DNA from: Micromonospora pattaloongensis
Lineage (GTDB): Bacteria > Actinomycetota > Actinomycetes > Mycobacteriales > Micromonosporaceae
DNA length: 62,493 nt
Direction: 5' to 3'
Assembly: GCF_900107255.1 (NCBI RefSeq)
Contig: NZ_FNPH01000015.1
Location: 1 to 62,493 of the forward strand
The notes beneath the pieces are model-generated. The model was not told the DNA's origin. It worked only from the letters and a program-made list of their open reading frames with translations, and did not search any database. A program made the translations under genes and the position numbers. Positions 45,697 through 54,352 of this stretch are shown in pieces; positions within the stretch are counted from its first letter, which is position 1; the number at the start of each line of letters is the position of its first letter.

Positions 45697-46727
45697 GCTC
45701 CACCGCGCAGCTGGACCGCCAGGTCGTCGAGGCGCCGAAGCGTGGCCTGGCTCGACTGAACATTCAGCTCGAGAACATCGCCAGCGGCATCGTGCTGGTG
45801 CTGCTCGTGATCGTCCTCGGCGCCGTCTCGCCGGCGTTCCTGTCGTTCTCCAACTTCCTCGACATCGCCCGGGTCGTGGCCATCACGGGCATCATCGCCG
45901 TGGGCATGACCCTGGTCATCATCACCGGCGGCATCGACCTGTCGGTCGGCTCCACCGTCGGCCTGGTCGGGGCGGTCACCGCGTCGCTGGTCGCCGGGTC
46001 CGTGAGCGACAACGCGCTCGTCTCCGGCGTGAAACTGCCGGTGCCGCTCGCGGTGCTCGTCGGGCTCGCCGTCGGCGCCCTGATCGGCCTCATCAACGGT
46101 CTGATCATCACCAGGACGAAGATCGAGCCGTTCATGGCCACCCTGGGCACGATGATCTTCGTGAAGGGCCTGCTGTACCTGTACACCGGCGGGTACCCGA
46201 TCACCTTCGACCCGATGCCGCACGGCTACGCATTCCTCGGTCAGGGCGCGATGTTCGGGGTCCCGACGCCGGTCGTGTTCTTCGCGGTCGCGGTCGCCGT
46301 GCTCTGGTGGCTGTCCCGGCGGATGTCGGTCGGCCGCGCCATCTACGCCATCGGCGGCAACCCGGAGGCGGCCCGGCTGTCCGGCCTGAAGGTCGACCGG
46401 ACGAAGGTCTTCGTCTACACGCTGCTGGGCCTGCTCGCCGGTCTGGCCGGGATCATCCTGACCTCGCGGCAGGCCAGCGCCGACACCGTCATCGGCACGG
46501 GGTTCGAGCTGATCGCGATCTCCGGGGTCGTGATCGGTGGGACCAGCCTCACCGGTGGCCGCGGCTCCGTCATCGGCAGCCTCATCGGTGTCTTCATCGT
46601 CGGCGTGATCCAGAACGCACTCAACCTGTTCGGGGCCTCGACGCAGATCCAGTACGTCGTCACCGGACTGGTGCTGCTGCTCGCGATCAGCCTCGACGGG
46701 ATCGCGCGGCGCCGGAGGCGGACATGA
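45693..46727 (+). CDS. CUT2 sugar ABC transporter permease 1
   Basis: A 344-residue RbsC-like inner-membrane permease with many hydrophobic helices. It has the family hallmark GGIDLSVGSTVGLVGAVTAS and the block VGRAIYAIGGNPEAARLSGLKV. The N-terminus (VSSTAQLDRQVVEAPKRG) is cytoplasmic. GTG 45693 overlaps the ATPase stop and follows GAAGGG. It pairs with the second permease, so the channel is probably a heterodimer. Confidence 0.92.
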   Translation: MSSTAQLDRQVVEAPKRGLARLNIQLENIASGIVLVLLVIVLGAVSPAFLSFSNFLDIARVVAITGIIAVGMTLVIITGGIDLSVGSTVGLVGAVTASLVAGSVSDNALVSGVKLPVPLAVLVGLAVGALIGLINGLIITRTKIEPFMATLGTMIFVKGLLYLYTGGYPITFDPMPHGYAFLGQGAMFGVPTPVVFFAVAVAVLWWLSRRMSVGRAIYAIGGNPEAARLSGLKVDRTKVFVYTLLGLLAGLAGIILTSRQASADTVIGTGFELIAISGVVIGGTSLTGGRGSVIGSLIGVFIVGVIQNALNLFGASTQIQYVVTGLVLLLAISLDGIARRRRRT

Positions 46728-46777
46728 CCACGGCCAGCTCGCTTCGGTTCCCCCGCGCAGAGAGCAGGAACAGGTAG

Positions 46778-47854
46778 ATGTCGACGTTGCTAGCACAGAA
46801 CCCAGGGCGCCAGCGCGAAGCGAAGGCGTCCCGGACCCGCCGCCTGCCCATCCAGGGCCAGCAACTGGCGCTCGTGGTGTTGATCGCCCTGCTGGCGGCC
46901 GTGTTCACCACCCAGTCCCCGGAATTCCTCTCCGTTGCCAGCATCGAGAACCTGCTGCGCAGCGCGTCGATGTTCGGCATCGTCGGCCTCGGCCTGACGA
47001 TCGTCGTCATCAGCACCGGCTCCATCGGCGGCATCGACCTGTCGGTCGGGTCGATGATGGCGCTCGGTGGGGCGATCGGCGCCGGGCTGCTCGGCACCGC
47101 GTTCGGCGCGGCCAACCCGGTGCAGCTCCCGGCCGCCCTCTCGATGCTGATCGCCCTGGTGGTCACGGCGGCGCTCGGCGCCCTCAGCGGCCTGCTGATC
47201 TCGCTTCTCAAGCTCGCGCCCTTCGCGGTCACGCTGGGCATGATGAGCGTGGCGCGCGGCCTCACCTACCTGGTGATCGCCTGGGCCATCGGCAGCTCGA
47301 ACACCGCGGGCGTCACGTTCTCCGATCCGCTGTTCGACGTGTTCGGGCTCGGCATGGTCGGGCCGATCCCGACCATCACGGTGCTGTTCCTCGTGCTCGC
47401 CGCGCTGATCGCGTTCGTGCTCAAGGCGACCACCTTCGGCCGCAGCCTGTTCGTGCTCGGCGGCAACGCCGAGAACGCGCGGCTCGCGGGCATCAACGTC
47501 CGCCGGACGATCATCATCGTGTTCGCGCTCAGCGGGCTGCTGGCCGGCCTCGGCGGTCTGATCCTGACCGGCCGGCTGTCGTCCGCGTCACCGCTGGCGG
47601 CGACCGGGTACGAGCTCGAGGTCATCATGGTCGCCGTCATCGGCGGCACGAGCCTGGCCGGCGGCCGCGGCTCGATCCTCGGCACCGTGCTGGCGGCGAT
47701 CCTGGTCAGCGAGATCGACACGGGTCTGGACATGATGAACGTGGATTCGTTCTACCAGTACCTGGTCAAGGGCACGATCCTCGTCGTGGCGGTCGTCCTC
47801 GACAAGGCCTACCAGGCCCGTAGTTCCCGGAAGTTGGTTCAGCAGAGCGCGTGA
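46778..47854 (+). CDS. CUT2 sugar ABC transporter permease 2
   Basis: A 358-residue RbsC-like permease with STGSIGGIDLSVGSMMALGGAIG and FGRSLFVLGGNAENARLAGINV. AGGAACAGGTAG lies before ATG 46778. Two different permeases instead of one homodimer is seen in a minority of CUT2 systems. It is followed within 9 bp by a hairpin and then the GMC oxidoreductase gene, which is probably cotranscribed. Confidence 0.92.
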   Translation: MSTLLAQNPGRQREAKASRTRRLPIQGQQLALVVLIALLAAVFTTQSPEFLSVASIENLLRSASMFGIVGLGLTIVVISTGSIGGIDLSVGSMMALGGAIGAGLLGTAFGAANPVQLPAALSMLIALVVTAALGALSGLLISLLKLAPFAVTLGMMSVARGLTYLVIAWAIGSSNTAGVTFSDPLFDVFGLGMVGPIPTITVLFLVLAALIAFVLKATTFGRSLFVLGGNAENARLAGINVRRTIIIVFALSGLLAGLGGLILTGRLSSASPLAATGYELEVIMVAVIGGTSLAGGRGSILGTVLAAILVSEIDTGLDMMNVDSFYQYLVKGTILVVAVVLDKAYQARSSRKLVQQSA

Positions 47855-47862
47855 GATGGCCA

Positions 47863-47890
47863 GCGGGCCGGGGTGGAAGCCCCGGCCCGC
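47863..47890 (+). terminator. Stem-loop between permease 2 and the GMC gene
   Basis: GCGGGCCGGGG and CCCCGGCCCGC form a perfect 11-bp stem with a six-base loop, ending 21 bp before the next start codon. It may attenuate readthrough into the GMC gene. Confidence 0.55.
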
Positions 47891-47911
47891 CGCGGTTGAG
47901 GGGTGAGCTGC

Positions 47912-49597
47912 ATGGAGTACGCGAGGAAGCCGGACCCGGTCGACGTTCTCATCGTCGGCATGGGCGCGTCCGGGGCCACCGCCGCGAAGGTGCTGTGCGA
48001 GGCGGGCCTGACGGTGGTCGGCCTGGAGCGCGGGCCGTGGCTGCGGCCGCGCGAGCACTTCTCGGGCGACGAGATCAAGTTCCTCAACCGCACGTACCTG
48101 TGGTCGGATCCGCGCGTCAACCCCCGCACGGTGCGGATGGACGACAGCGAGACCGCGGTGCCGACGCCGTTCTCGATGGTGCCGCAGATGGTGGGCGGCG
48201 GGACGGTGCACTGGGCGGGCTGGCTGCCGCGCCCCCGCCCGTCGGACTTCCGGATGCGCACCCTGCACGGCGACATCGAGGGGGCCAGCCTCGCCGACTG
48301 GCCGATCACCTACGACGACCTCGAACCGTACCTGTCGAAGGTGGAGTGGGCCTTCGGCTGCGCGGGCCTGGACGGCGCGGACGCGCACGAGCCGCACCGC
48401 AGCACGCGGTACCCGACGCCGCCCGCGCCGCCGACCCGGGCCGCCAAGCGCTTCTACGAGGCCTGCGAGAAGTTGGGCATCAACGCGATGCCGATCCCGC
48501 AGGCGCTGATCACCAGGCCCTTCCGGGGACGGACCCCGTCCAACTGGACGAGCTTCTGGAACGGGTACGGCGACCCGAGCGGGATGCGCTCGTCGACGCT
48601 GGACACGTTCGTGCCCGAGGCGCTCGCGACCGGCAACCTCGACCTGCGGTCGGAGTGCTACGTGCGCGAGGTGACGGTCGGGCCGGACGGTCGCGCCCGT
48701 GGCGTGGTGTACATCGACGCCGACGGCCGGGAGGTGGAGCAGGAGGCGAAGCTGGTCCTGCTGTGCCTCGGCGCGGTCGAGTCGGCGCGTCTGATGCTCA
48801 TGTCGAAGTCCCGGCAGTTCCCCGACGGTCTCGCCAACACCAGCGGACAGGTCGGGCGCAACGCCACCTTCCACGAGTACCTGTTCGCCGTCGGCCTCTT
48901 CGACGACGAGCAGCCGCTGTACGGCTTCCCCGGCAACTACATCAGCGGCGGCTCGTTCCAGTTCTACGAGACCGACTACGACCGTGGCCACATCGGCGGC
49001 GCGCTGATCGGCGCATCGCACGTCGGCCAGCCGGTCAACTGGAACTTCCCGGGCAGGCCGGCGTGGGGCGGCGCCGCCAAGGACGCGGACCGCGACTTCT
49101 ACAACCACGCGATGAAGATCGGCCACACCCTGCACGACATGCCGGTCGAGACGAACCGGGTGGACCTCGACCCCGAGGTGAAGGACGCGTGGGGGCTGCC
49201 GGCGGCCCGGATCACCCACAAGGCGCACCCCAACGACATCGCGCTGGCGAAGTGGCAGGTCGACAAGAATGTCGAGATCCTCGAGGCGGCCGGCGCCTGG
49301 AAGACGATCCCGGTGTACCTCGAGCGCGGCCGTGCCAGCGGAAACACCTGTCACCAGCACGGCACGGTGCGGATGGGCACGGATCCGGCCAAGAGCGTGC
49401 TCAACGAGTGGTGCCAGGCGCACGACGTGGACAACCTCTATGTCCTCGACGGCGCGAGCTTCCCGACGGCCACCGGGGTCAACCCGACGCTGACCATCAT
49501 GGCGAACGCGTGGCGGTGCGCCGACTACATCGCCCGGGTGCACGCTAAGGGCCGCGAGGAGCGGTTGCCGCAGGACCGGCCGACGACGGCGATCTGA
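47912..49597 (+). CDS. GMC-family FAD oxidoreductase (first copy, no Fe-S cysteines)
   Basis: A 561-residue flavoprotein of the glucose-methanol-choline superfamily. The FAD fingerprint is VLIVGMGASGATAA (Gly16, Gly18, Gly21). The substrate-side block VGGGTVHWAGWLPRPRPSDF and the C-terminal GMC motif NTCHQHGTVRMGTDP with the active-site His are present, as is GVNPTLTIMANAWR. Where the second GMC protein has a C-x5-C-x3-C motif, this one reads RTPSNWTSFWNGYGDPSG with no cysteine. There is no signal peptide. ATG 47912 has GAGGGG 8 bp upstream. It pairs with the subunit-3-like gene 10 bp downstream. Related enzymes oxidise sugar hydroxyls, for example pyranose or C-glycoside 3-oxidation. The substrate here is unknown. 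Confidence 0.85.
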   Translation: MEYARKPDPVDVLIVGMGASGATAAKVLCEAGLTVVGLERGPWLRPREHFSGDEIKFLNRTYLWSDPRVNPRTVRMDDSETAVPTPFSMVPQMVGGGTVHWAGWLPRPRPSDFRMRTLHGDIEGASLADWPITYDDLEPYLSKVEWAFGCAGLDGADAHEPHRSTRYPTPPAPPTRAAKRFYEACEKLGINAMPIPQALITRPFRGRTPSNWTSFWNGYGDPSGMRSSTLDTFVPEALATGNLDLRSECYVREVTVGPDGRARGVVYIDADGREVEQEAKLVLLCLGAVESARLMLMSKSRQFPDGLANTSGQVGRNATFHEYLFAVGLFDDEQPLYGFPGNYISGGSFQFYETDYDRGHIGGALIGASHVGQPVNWNFPGRPAWGGAAKDADRDFYNHAMKIGHTLHDMPVETNRVDLDPEVKDAWGLPAARITHKAHPNDIALAKWQVDKNVEILEAAGAWKTIPVYLERGRASGNTCHQHGTVRMGTDPAKSVLNEWCQAHDVDNLYVLDGASFPTATGVNPTLTIMANAWRCADYIARVHAKGREERLPQDRPTTAI

Positions 49598-49607
49598 GGA
49601 GGAGACG

Positions 49608-50318
49608 ATGACATCGATGGCAGAGTGGCCGGTCGTCCTCGCGCCCGTGGATCCCGACGCGACGGACCGGCTCTTCTTCACCGATCACGAATGGGACACG
49701 GTCGAGGCGGCGACCGCGCGGATCATCCCGACGGACCACGATCCGGGGGCGCGCGAGGCGTGTGCCGTCCGGTTCATCGACCGGTTCCTGTCGGGCACCG
49801 ACCACGTGTACGCCGCCGCGGACGGCAGCGGGTTCCTCCGGATGAGCGGGAAGCTCGCCGACGCCTGGCGGGCCCGGATCGCGGACCTGCAGGAGACCTA
49901 CCGGCGGGGCGTGCGCGAACTCGACGCGATCGCCGGACAGAGCTTCGGCGCCGACTTCGTGTCGCTCACCGACGAGCAGCAGGACTTCGTCCTGGAGCGG
50001 ATCTCCGGCGCGCCGAAGCCCGTTCCGGTGGTGCGCGAGGCCGACGCCGCGGCTCCGACGATCCAGGTGTACGCCTTCGACGACGGATTGTCGTTCTTCG
50101 ACGCCCTGGTGGCGCACACCCGACAGGGTTTCTACGGCGATCCGGTCTACGGCGGCAACCGCGGTCGGGTGGGCTGGGACGTGATCGGATTCCCCGGTCC
50201 GGCGTCGCTGAAGGACACCATGGACGGCACGTACAGCGTGCGGGATTACTACCTGCAGGAATACGACTGGGCGGAGCTCATCCCGCACCTGCGGCAGACG
50301 GGCGACGGTGCCGCGTGA
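49608..50318 (+). CDS. Gluconate 2-dehydrogenase subunit 3-like protein (first copy)
   Basis: A 236-residue helical protein of the gluconate_2-dh3 family. It has FTDHEWDTVEAATARIIPTDHDPGAREACAVRFIDRFL and a C-terminal GRVGWDVIGFPGPA block usual for the family. In characterised membrane sugar dehydrogenases this small subunit carries a Tat signal and helps fold or export the GMC subunit. Here no signal is visible, so the complex should stay in the cytoplasm. ATG 49608 is preceded by GAGGAGGAG. It ends 235 bp before the LacI gene. Confidence 0.82.
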   Translation: MTSMAEWPVVLAPVDPDATDRLFFTDHEWDTVEAATARIIPTDHDPGAREACAVRFIDRFLSGTDHVYAAADGSGFLRMSGKLADAWRARIADLQETYRRGVRELDAIAGQSFGADFVSLTDEQQDFVLERISGAPKPVPVVREADAAAPTIQVYAFDDGLSFFDALVAHTRQGFYGDPVYGGNRGRVGWDVIGFPGPASLKDTMDGTYSVRDYYLQEYDWAELIPHLRQTGDGAA

Positions 50319-50552
50319 CGTCGGTGCCTGATGTCGTTCGGCGTTCCGCGGCTGCCCGCGGCACCCTAAGATTTTGGACAGCGGCCTCGTGAGGGGCATT
50401 ATCTCCGTCCGCACCGGGCCGGGGCTGCTCGGAGGGAGCACATACCCGCCTCATGGCAATGAGAGGACGGCGAGCCGGTTGATCAGAGCTATTGCCGGCG
50501 ACGGGAGGGCCGTGGCCACGTGGGCGCGGCGACGTGAATGCGACGGGCCGTC

Positions 50553-51638
50553 ATGACGAAGAAGGTCGTGCGGCTCAGCGACGTCGCCCTGGCCGCCGGC
50601 ACCAGCGCGAAGACGGCCTCTCGCGTGATCAACGGGGATCCGCGGGTCTCCGTGGAGACCCGCCAGCGCGTCGAAGAGGCGGTGGAGCGGCTGGGCTACC
50701 GGGTCGACCTGCTCGCCCGGTCGCTGCGGCGCGGCGTGGACGACACGATCGGCGTCATCGTCGAGTCGATCGCCGACCCGTTCTTCGCCGCCGTCATCAG
50801 CGAGATCGAGCTCGCCGCGCTCCGCCGTGGCCTGAACGTGATCGTCGCGAGCAACCGGCGGCTGCCCAACCGCGAGGCGACGATCGTCGACACCCTCCAG
50901 CAGCGACGCGTCGCCGGGTTGATAGTCACGCCGCACACCGCCGACCTGTCGTACCTGGCGACCACCAGCACGCCGGTCGTCTTCGTCGACCGGCACCCGA
51001 AGAACTTCCCGGCGGACGTCGTGGTCTTCGACGACCGCGGCGGCGCGCGCACCGCGGTGCGGCACCTGATCCGCCACGGCCACGAGCGGATCGCGTTCGT
51101 CAGCGACGATCTGGAGATAGAGACCTCGCGCAACCGGTACGCCGGTTACGTGGACGCGCTCACCGAGGTCGGGCTCCCGGTGAGGCCCGAGATCGTCGCC
51201 ACGGACTGCGCCGAGGCCCCCGCCGCGCGGGCGCGCACCAGCCAGTTCCTCGATCTCCGCGAGCCGCCGACCGCCATCTTCAGCGCCCGTTCCGAGACGT
51301 CGCTGGGGGTGGTGAAGGTGTTGCACGACCGGGGCCGCACCGACATCGCGGTGGTGTCCTTCGGGGACTTCGCGCTGGCCGACGTCCTGTCGCCGGCGAT
51401 CACCGTGCTGGAGCACTCGCCCGAGCTGCTCGGCCGGCTGGCCGTGGAGCGGCTCTTCGACCGGCTCGATGGGACCTGCGGCGATCCGGTGAACACGGTG
51501 ATTCCGCTGCGTCTGGTGCCCCGTGGGTCGGGGGAGATCGTCGCGCCCGGCAAGCCGGCGCCGGTGGACACGGTTCCGCCCGCCGACTATCCGTTCGCGT
51601 TGCCGGCGACCCCGCGCGTGCCCAACTTGCGGCGTTGA
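50553..51638 (+). CDS. LacI-family repressor
   Basis: A 361-residue regulator. The HTH at about 8-27 reads LSDVALAAGTSAKTASRVIN, with hinge helix LLARSLRRG, followed by a periplasmic-binding-protein-like sensor domain (IGVIVESIADPFFAAVISEIE, ERIAFVSDDLEIETSRNRYAGY). It lies between the importer/GMC unit and the amidase operon, both of which carry the GTGACATCGATTACCT element. It is therefore the natural candidate to bind that element. I see no copy of the element before its own start, so it may not autoregulate. ATG 50553 has no strong ribosome site. Confidence 0.9.
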   Translation: MTKKVVRLSDVALAAGTSAKTASRVINGDPRVSVETRQRVEEAVERLGYRVDLLARSLRRGVDDTIGVIVESIADPFFAAVISEIELAALRRGLNVIVASNRRLPNREATIVDTLQQRRVAGLIVTPHTADLSYLATTSTPVVFVDRHPKNFPADVVVFDDRGGARTAVRHLIRHGHERIAFVSDDLEIETSRNRYAGYVDALTEVGLPVRPEIVATDCAEAPAARARTSQFLDLREPPTAIFSARSETSLGVVKVLHDRGRTDIAVVSFGDFALADVLSPAITVLEHSPELLGRLAVERLFDRLDGTCGDPVNTVIPLRLVPRGSGEIVAPGKPAPVDTVPPADYPFALPATPRVPNLRR

Positions 51639-51796
51639 CCGCACCGGACGTGGACGGTGGCCGCTAGCCGGGCCATGTCCGGATCGGCATGGGAGAGGAA
51701 GGAAGATTCGCCACCACGTAGCGTCCCACCCGTCGGCCGACCACATTGTGGAAACGGTTGACGACGGCGCGACTGTCCGTTTGTGACCGATCGCGG

Positions 51797-51819
51797 AGCC
51801 CCCATGAGCGTGGGGCTTT
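51797..51819 (+). terminator. Weak hairpin after the LacI gene
   Basis: CCCCA pairs with TGGGG around TGAGCG, extended by AG/CT across a bulge, and is followed by TT. It is 159 bp after the LacI stop and upstream of the operon promoter at 51882. Confidence 0.4.
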
Positions 51820-51881
51820 GCGACCGGGATCACATACTCTTTTTTCCGTACTCATTGCCATAACTGGCCCCGTTTCCGCGC

Positions 51882-51936
51882 TTGACAGTCACAAAGGGAC
51901 TGCTTACGGTTGTCTCGGTCGTGACATCGATTACCT
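51882..51936 (+). promoter_or_regulatory. Promoter plus LacI-type operator (copy 3) of the amidase operon
   Basis: TTGACA (51882-51887), a 17-bp spacer and TACGGT (51905-51910) form a clear promoter. GTGACATCGATTACCT (51921-51936) begins 10 bp after the -10, the same geometry as promoter 1. Copies 2 and 3 also share four bases upstream (CGGTC before GTGAC). The first gene starts 160 bp downstream at 52096. Confidence 0.75.
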
Positions 51937-52095
51937 AGTTCTCGGATGGACCCGACGACGACGTCCAGGGGAGCCACCGATAGCTCGTCTTAGGCCCCGA
52001 CCTGTGCACCGCATTCCGATCGCGGCACCGGTCATCAGCAAAACGACCAGCCGGGCGGCCACCCGTCCAGCGCATGAGTCAAAAGGAGTCTGACT

Positions 52096-53181
52096 GTGGT
52101 TGACCCGTACGGCGTGGTGGCGATCTCCCCGCGCGTAGTCACGATGAAGAAGCGTGAGGACGCGGTCGAGAGCGCGAAGCGCATCTGCAACTTCATGGAC
52201 ATGGCGGTCCGGACCGCCGCCACCGAGGGCGCGCCGGTCAAGCTGGTCGTGCTGCCCGAGATGGCCATCCAGGGCATGCCGGAGGACTTCAAGGCCGGCA
52301 ACCGGGAGGCGCACGCGGCGTTCGCCACGACCGTCCCCGGCCCGGAGACCGACGTCCTGGCGGCCAAGGCCCGCGAGCTGAACACCTACATCGCGGCCGA
52401 GCTGCTCTTCGTCACCGACGAGGACTTCCCGGGTCACCTGTTCAACGTGGCGTTCATCATCAACCCCGAGGGTGAGGTCATCTACAAGCGGGCCAAGTCC
52501 ACCAGCGACGCCTACGAGGGTGGCGCGCTGGGCACCACCAACCCGCACGACATCTACGACGAGTGGGTGGCCAAGAAGGGGAACGGCAACGTCCTCGACG
52601 CCATCTTCCCGGTCGCCAAGACCGAGATCGGCAACATCGGCTACATCATCTGCCACGAGGGCGCCTACCCGGAGACCTCCCGTGGCCTGGCGATGAACGG
52701 CGCGGAGATCATCATCCGCGCCACCCTGATCGACCCGCAGGTCGCGCAGGGCATGTGGGAGCTGCAGAACCGCGCTCACGCCATGTTCAACCAGTGCTAC
52801 GTGATCTCGCCGAACCTGGGCCCGCAGTGCTACGACGACGGGACCATGTTCGACCTGTTCGGCGGCCGGTCGATGATCGTGAACAGCAAGGGCCAGGTCG
52901 TCGCTCGCCAGGAGGGTCTGCTCCCGGGTGACTCGTTCGTCAGCTACGTCATCGACATCGAGGCGCTGCGCCGGGCCCGTGCGCAGAACGGTGTCATGAA
53001 CTGGTTCAAGGACCTGCGCACCGAGCAGTACGCGGCGATCTACGAGCAGCCGATCTACGAGAAGCACCAGTACGTCGAGGAGCTGCCGCAGGAGGGCTGG
53101 CTCGCCCGCGAGGACGTGCGTCGCCGGGGCAACATCGACAAGCTCATCGAGCGGGGCATCATCACCCCGCCGTCGGCCTGA
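52096..53181 (+). CDS. Nitrilase-superfamily carbon-nitrogen hydrolase (amidase)
   Basis: A 361-residue cytoplasmic amidase or nitrilase. The catalytic triad is visible: Glu55 in VVLPEMAIQG, Lys134 in IYKRAKST (by alignment with aliphatic amidases), and Cys186 in GYIICHEGAYPE. GTG 52096 has AAGGAG at good spacing. Length and the long C-terminal tail resemble aliphatic amidases and formamidases more than true nitrilases, but His after the Cys is not what I expect in either. First gene of the LacI-operator operon. Its substrate may be an amide or carbamoyl group released from the imported compound, or a source of ammonia. That is inference. Confidence 0.85.
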   Translation: MVDPYGVVAISPRVVTMKKREDAVESAKRICNFMDMAVRTAATEGAPVKLVVLPEMAIQGMPEDFKAGNREAHAAFATTVPGPETDVLAAKARELNTYIAAELLFVTDEDFPGHLFNVAFIINPEGEVIYKRAKSTSDAYEGGALGTTNPHDIYDEWVAKKGNGNVLDAIFPVAKTEIGNIGYIICHEGAYPETSRGLAMNGAEIIIRATLIDPQVAQGMWELQNRAHAMFNQCYVISPNLGPQCYDDGTMFDLFGGRSMIVNSKGQVVARQEGLLPGDSFVSYVIDIEALRRARAQNGVMNWFKDLRTEQYAAIYEQPIYEKHQYVEELPQEGWLAREDVRRRGNIDKLIERGIITPPSA

Positions 53182-53195
53182 CGTCTGTCTCCAAC

Positions 53196-53232
53196 CCCGG
53201 CCCTTGGGCGGCGCGTCCGCTCAAGGGCCGGG
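53196..53232 (+). terminator. Stem-loop between amidase and alcohol dehydrogenase genes
   Basis: A 16-bp stem (53196-53211 with 53217-53232, one G-T wobble) with a CGCGT loop starts 15 bp after the amidase stop. As the downstream genes lack another obvious promoter, it is probably an attenuator that makes the amidase message more abundant. Confidence 0.6.
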
Positions 53233-53299
53233 TCGGCACCCATGATCAATCCTTCGGGCCCCGCCCGATGACCATCCGTTCAGGAAGAAGAAGCAGGTA

Positions 53300-54304
53300 A
53301 TGAAGGCAGCGCTACTCGTACAAGCCGGGCCGATCGAGACCAAGCCGCTCCAGCTGCGCGAGGTGGCCGACCCCACCCCCTCGGCGACCCAGATCGTCAT
53401 CAAGGTGGGCGCCTGCGGTGTCTGCCGTTCCAACCTGCACATGGTCGAGGGCGACTGGCTGCCCAACACGCCCGCCTCGTTCCCGATCATCCCGGGCCAC
53501 GAGGTCGTCGGCACCGTCTCGGCGGTCGGCTCGGCCGTCACGCACCTCGCCGTCGGCGACCGGGTCGGCGTGCAGCCGATCTGGAAGACCTGCGGCGTCT
53601 GCGAGTACTGCTTCTCCGGACGCGAGCAGCTGTGCCGCCAGCGGCAGATCACCGGCGAGACGCTGGACGGCGGCTACGCCGAGTACATGCTGGCCGAGTC
53701 GGCGTACGCCTACCCGCTGCCGGACAACCTCTCCTTCGAGGAGGCCGCGCCGCTGTTCTGCCCCGGCATCACCGCGTACGGCTCGGTCTCCAAGGCTCAC
53801 CTGACGCCCGGCCAGAAGGTCGCCGTCCTCGGCGTCGGCGGCGTGGGCCACATGGTCATCCAGATGGCCGCCCTCACCGGCGCCGACGTCTACGCCGTCA
53901 CCCGCAGCGCCGAGCACCAGGCGGTGGCCGAGGAACTCGGCGCGGTCAAGTCCTTCAACCCCCAGGGCTCCGGTGGCAGCAACGTCTCCGACAACGCCAT
54001 GGACGCGGCCATCGTCTTCGCGCCCTCCGACGCCTCGGTGGCGGAGGCGATGCGGATCGTCAAGCCCGGCGGCCGGATCGTCCTGGGCGTCGCCCAGAAC
54101 GTCGGCCTGCTGGACATCGGCGACGAGCGCACCGTCGTCGGCTCCGTGCTCGGCAACCGCCAGCAGATGCGCGAGGTCCTCAACCTCGCCGCCGCCGGCA
54201 AGCTCCGCTCGGTCCACGCCGACTTCCCGCTCGCCGAGGCGAACGAGGCGCTCGCGCTGCTGAAGGCCGGGAAGGTGCGGGCGCGCGCCGTCCTGGTTCC
54301 CTGA
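53300..54304 (+). CDS. Zinc-dependent alcohol dehydrogenase (MDR superfamily)
   Basis: A 334-residue NAD(P)-dependent dehydrogenase. The N-terminal GroES-like domain has catalytic-zinc residues Cys42, His67 and Glu68 (GHE), and structural-zinc cysteines 98, 101, 104 and 112 (CGVCEYCFSGREQLC). The Rossmann motif is VAVLGVGGVGHMVIQMA. The usual TDLH after Cys42 reads SNLH, a change near the proton relay. AGGTA lies just before ATG 53300. Within the operon it probably oxidises a sugar-derived or simple alcohol, or reduces an aldehyde. Confidence 0.9.
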   Translation: MKAALLVQAGPIETKPLQLREVADPTPSATQIVIKVGACGVCRSNLHMVEGDWLPNTPASFPIIPGHEVVGTVSAVGSAVTHLAVGDRVGVQPIWKTCGVCEYCFSGREQLCRQRQITGETLDGGYAEYMLAESAYAYPLPDNLSFEEAAPLFCPGITAYGSVSKAHLTPGQKVAVLGVGGVGHMVIQMAALTGADVYAVTRSAEHQAVAEELGAVKSFNPQGSGGSNVSDNAMDAAIVFAPSDASVAEAMRIVKPGGRIVLGVAQNVGLLDIGDERTVVGSVLGNRQQMREVLNLAAAGKLRSVHADFPLAEANEALALLKAGKVRARAVLVP

Positions 54305-54352
54305 TCTGATCGACTGCGACGGATCCGATCGACTGCGAGGGGAGAGGTCAGC

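Noticed and set aside
51748-51765. GGAAACGGTTGACG as a LacI-family operator after the LacI gene
   Set aside because: The two halves match in only three of six positions, and a much better repeated element lies at 51921.
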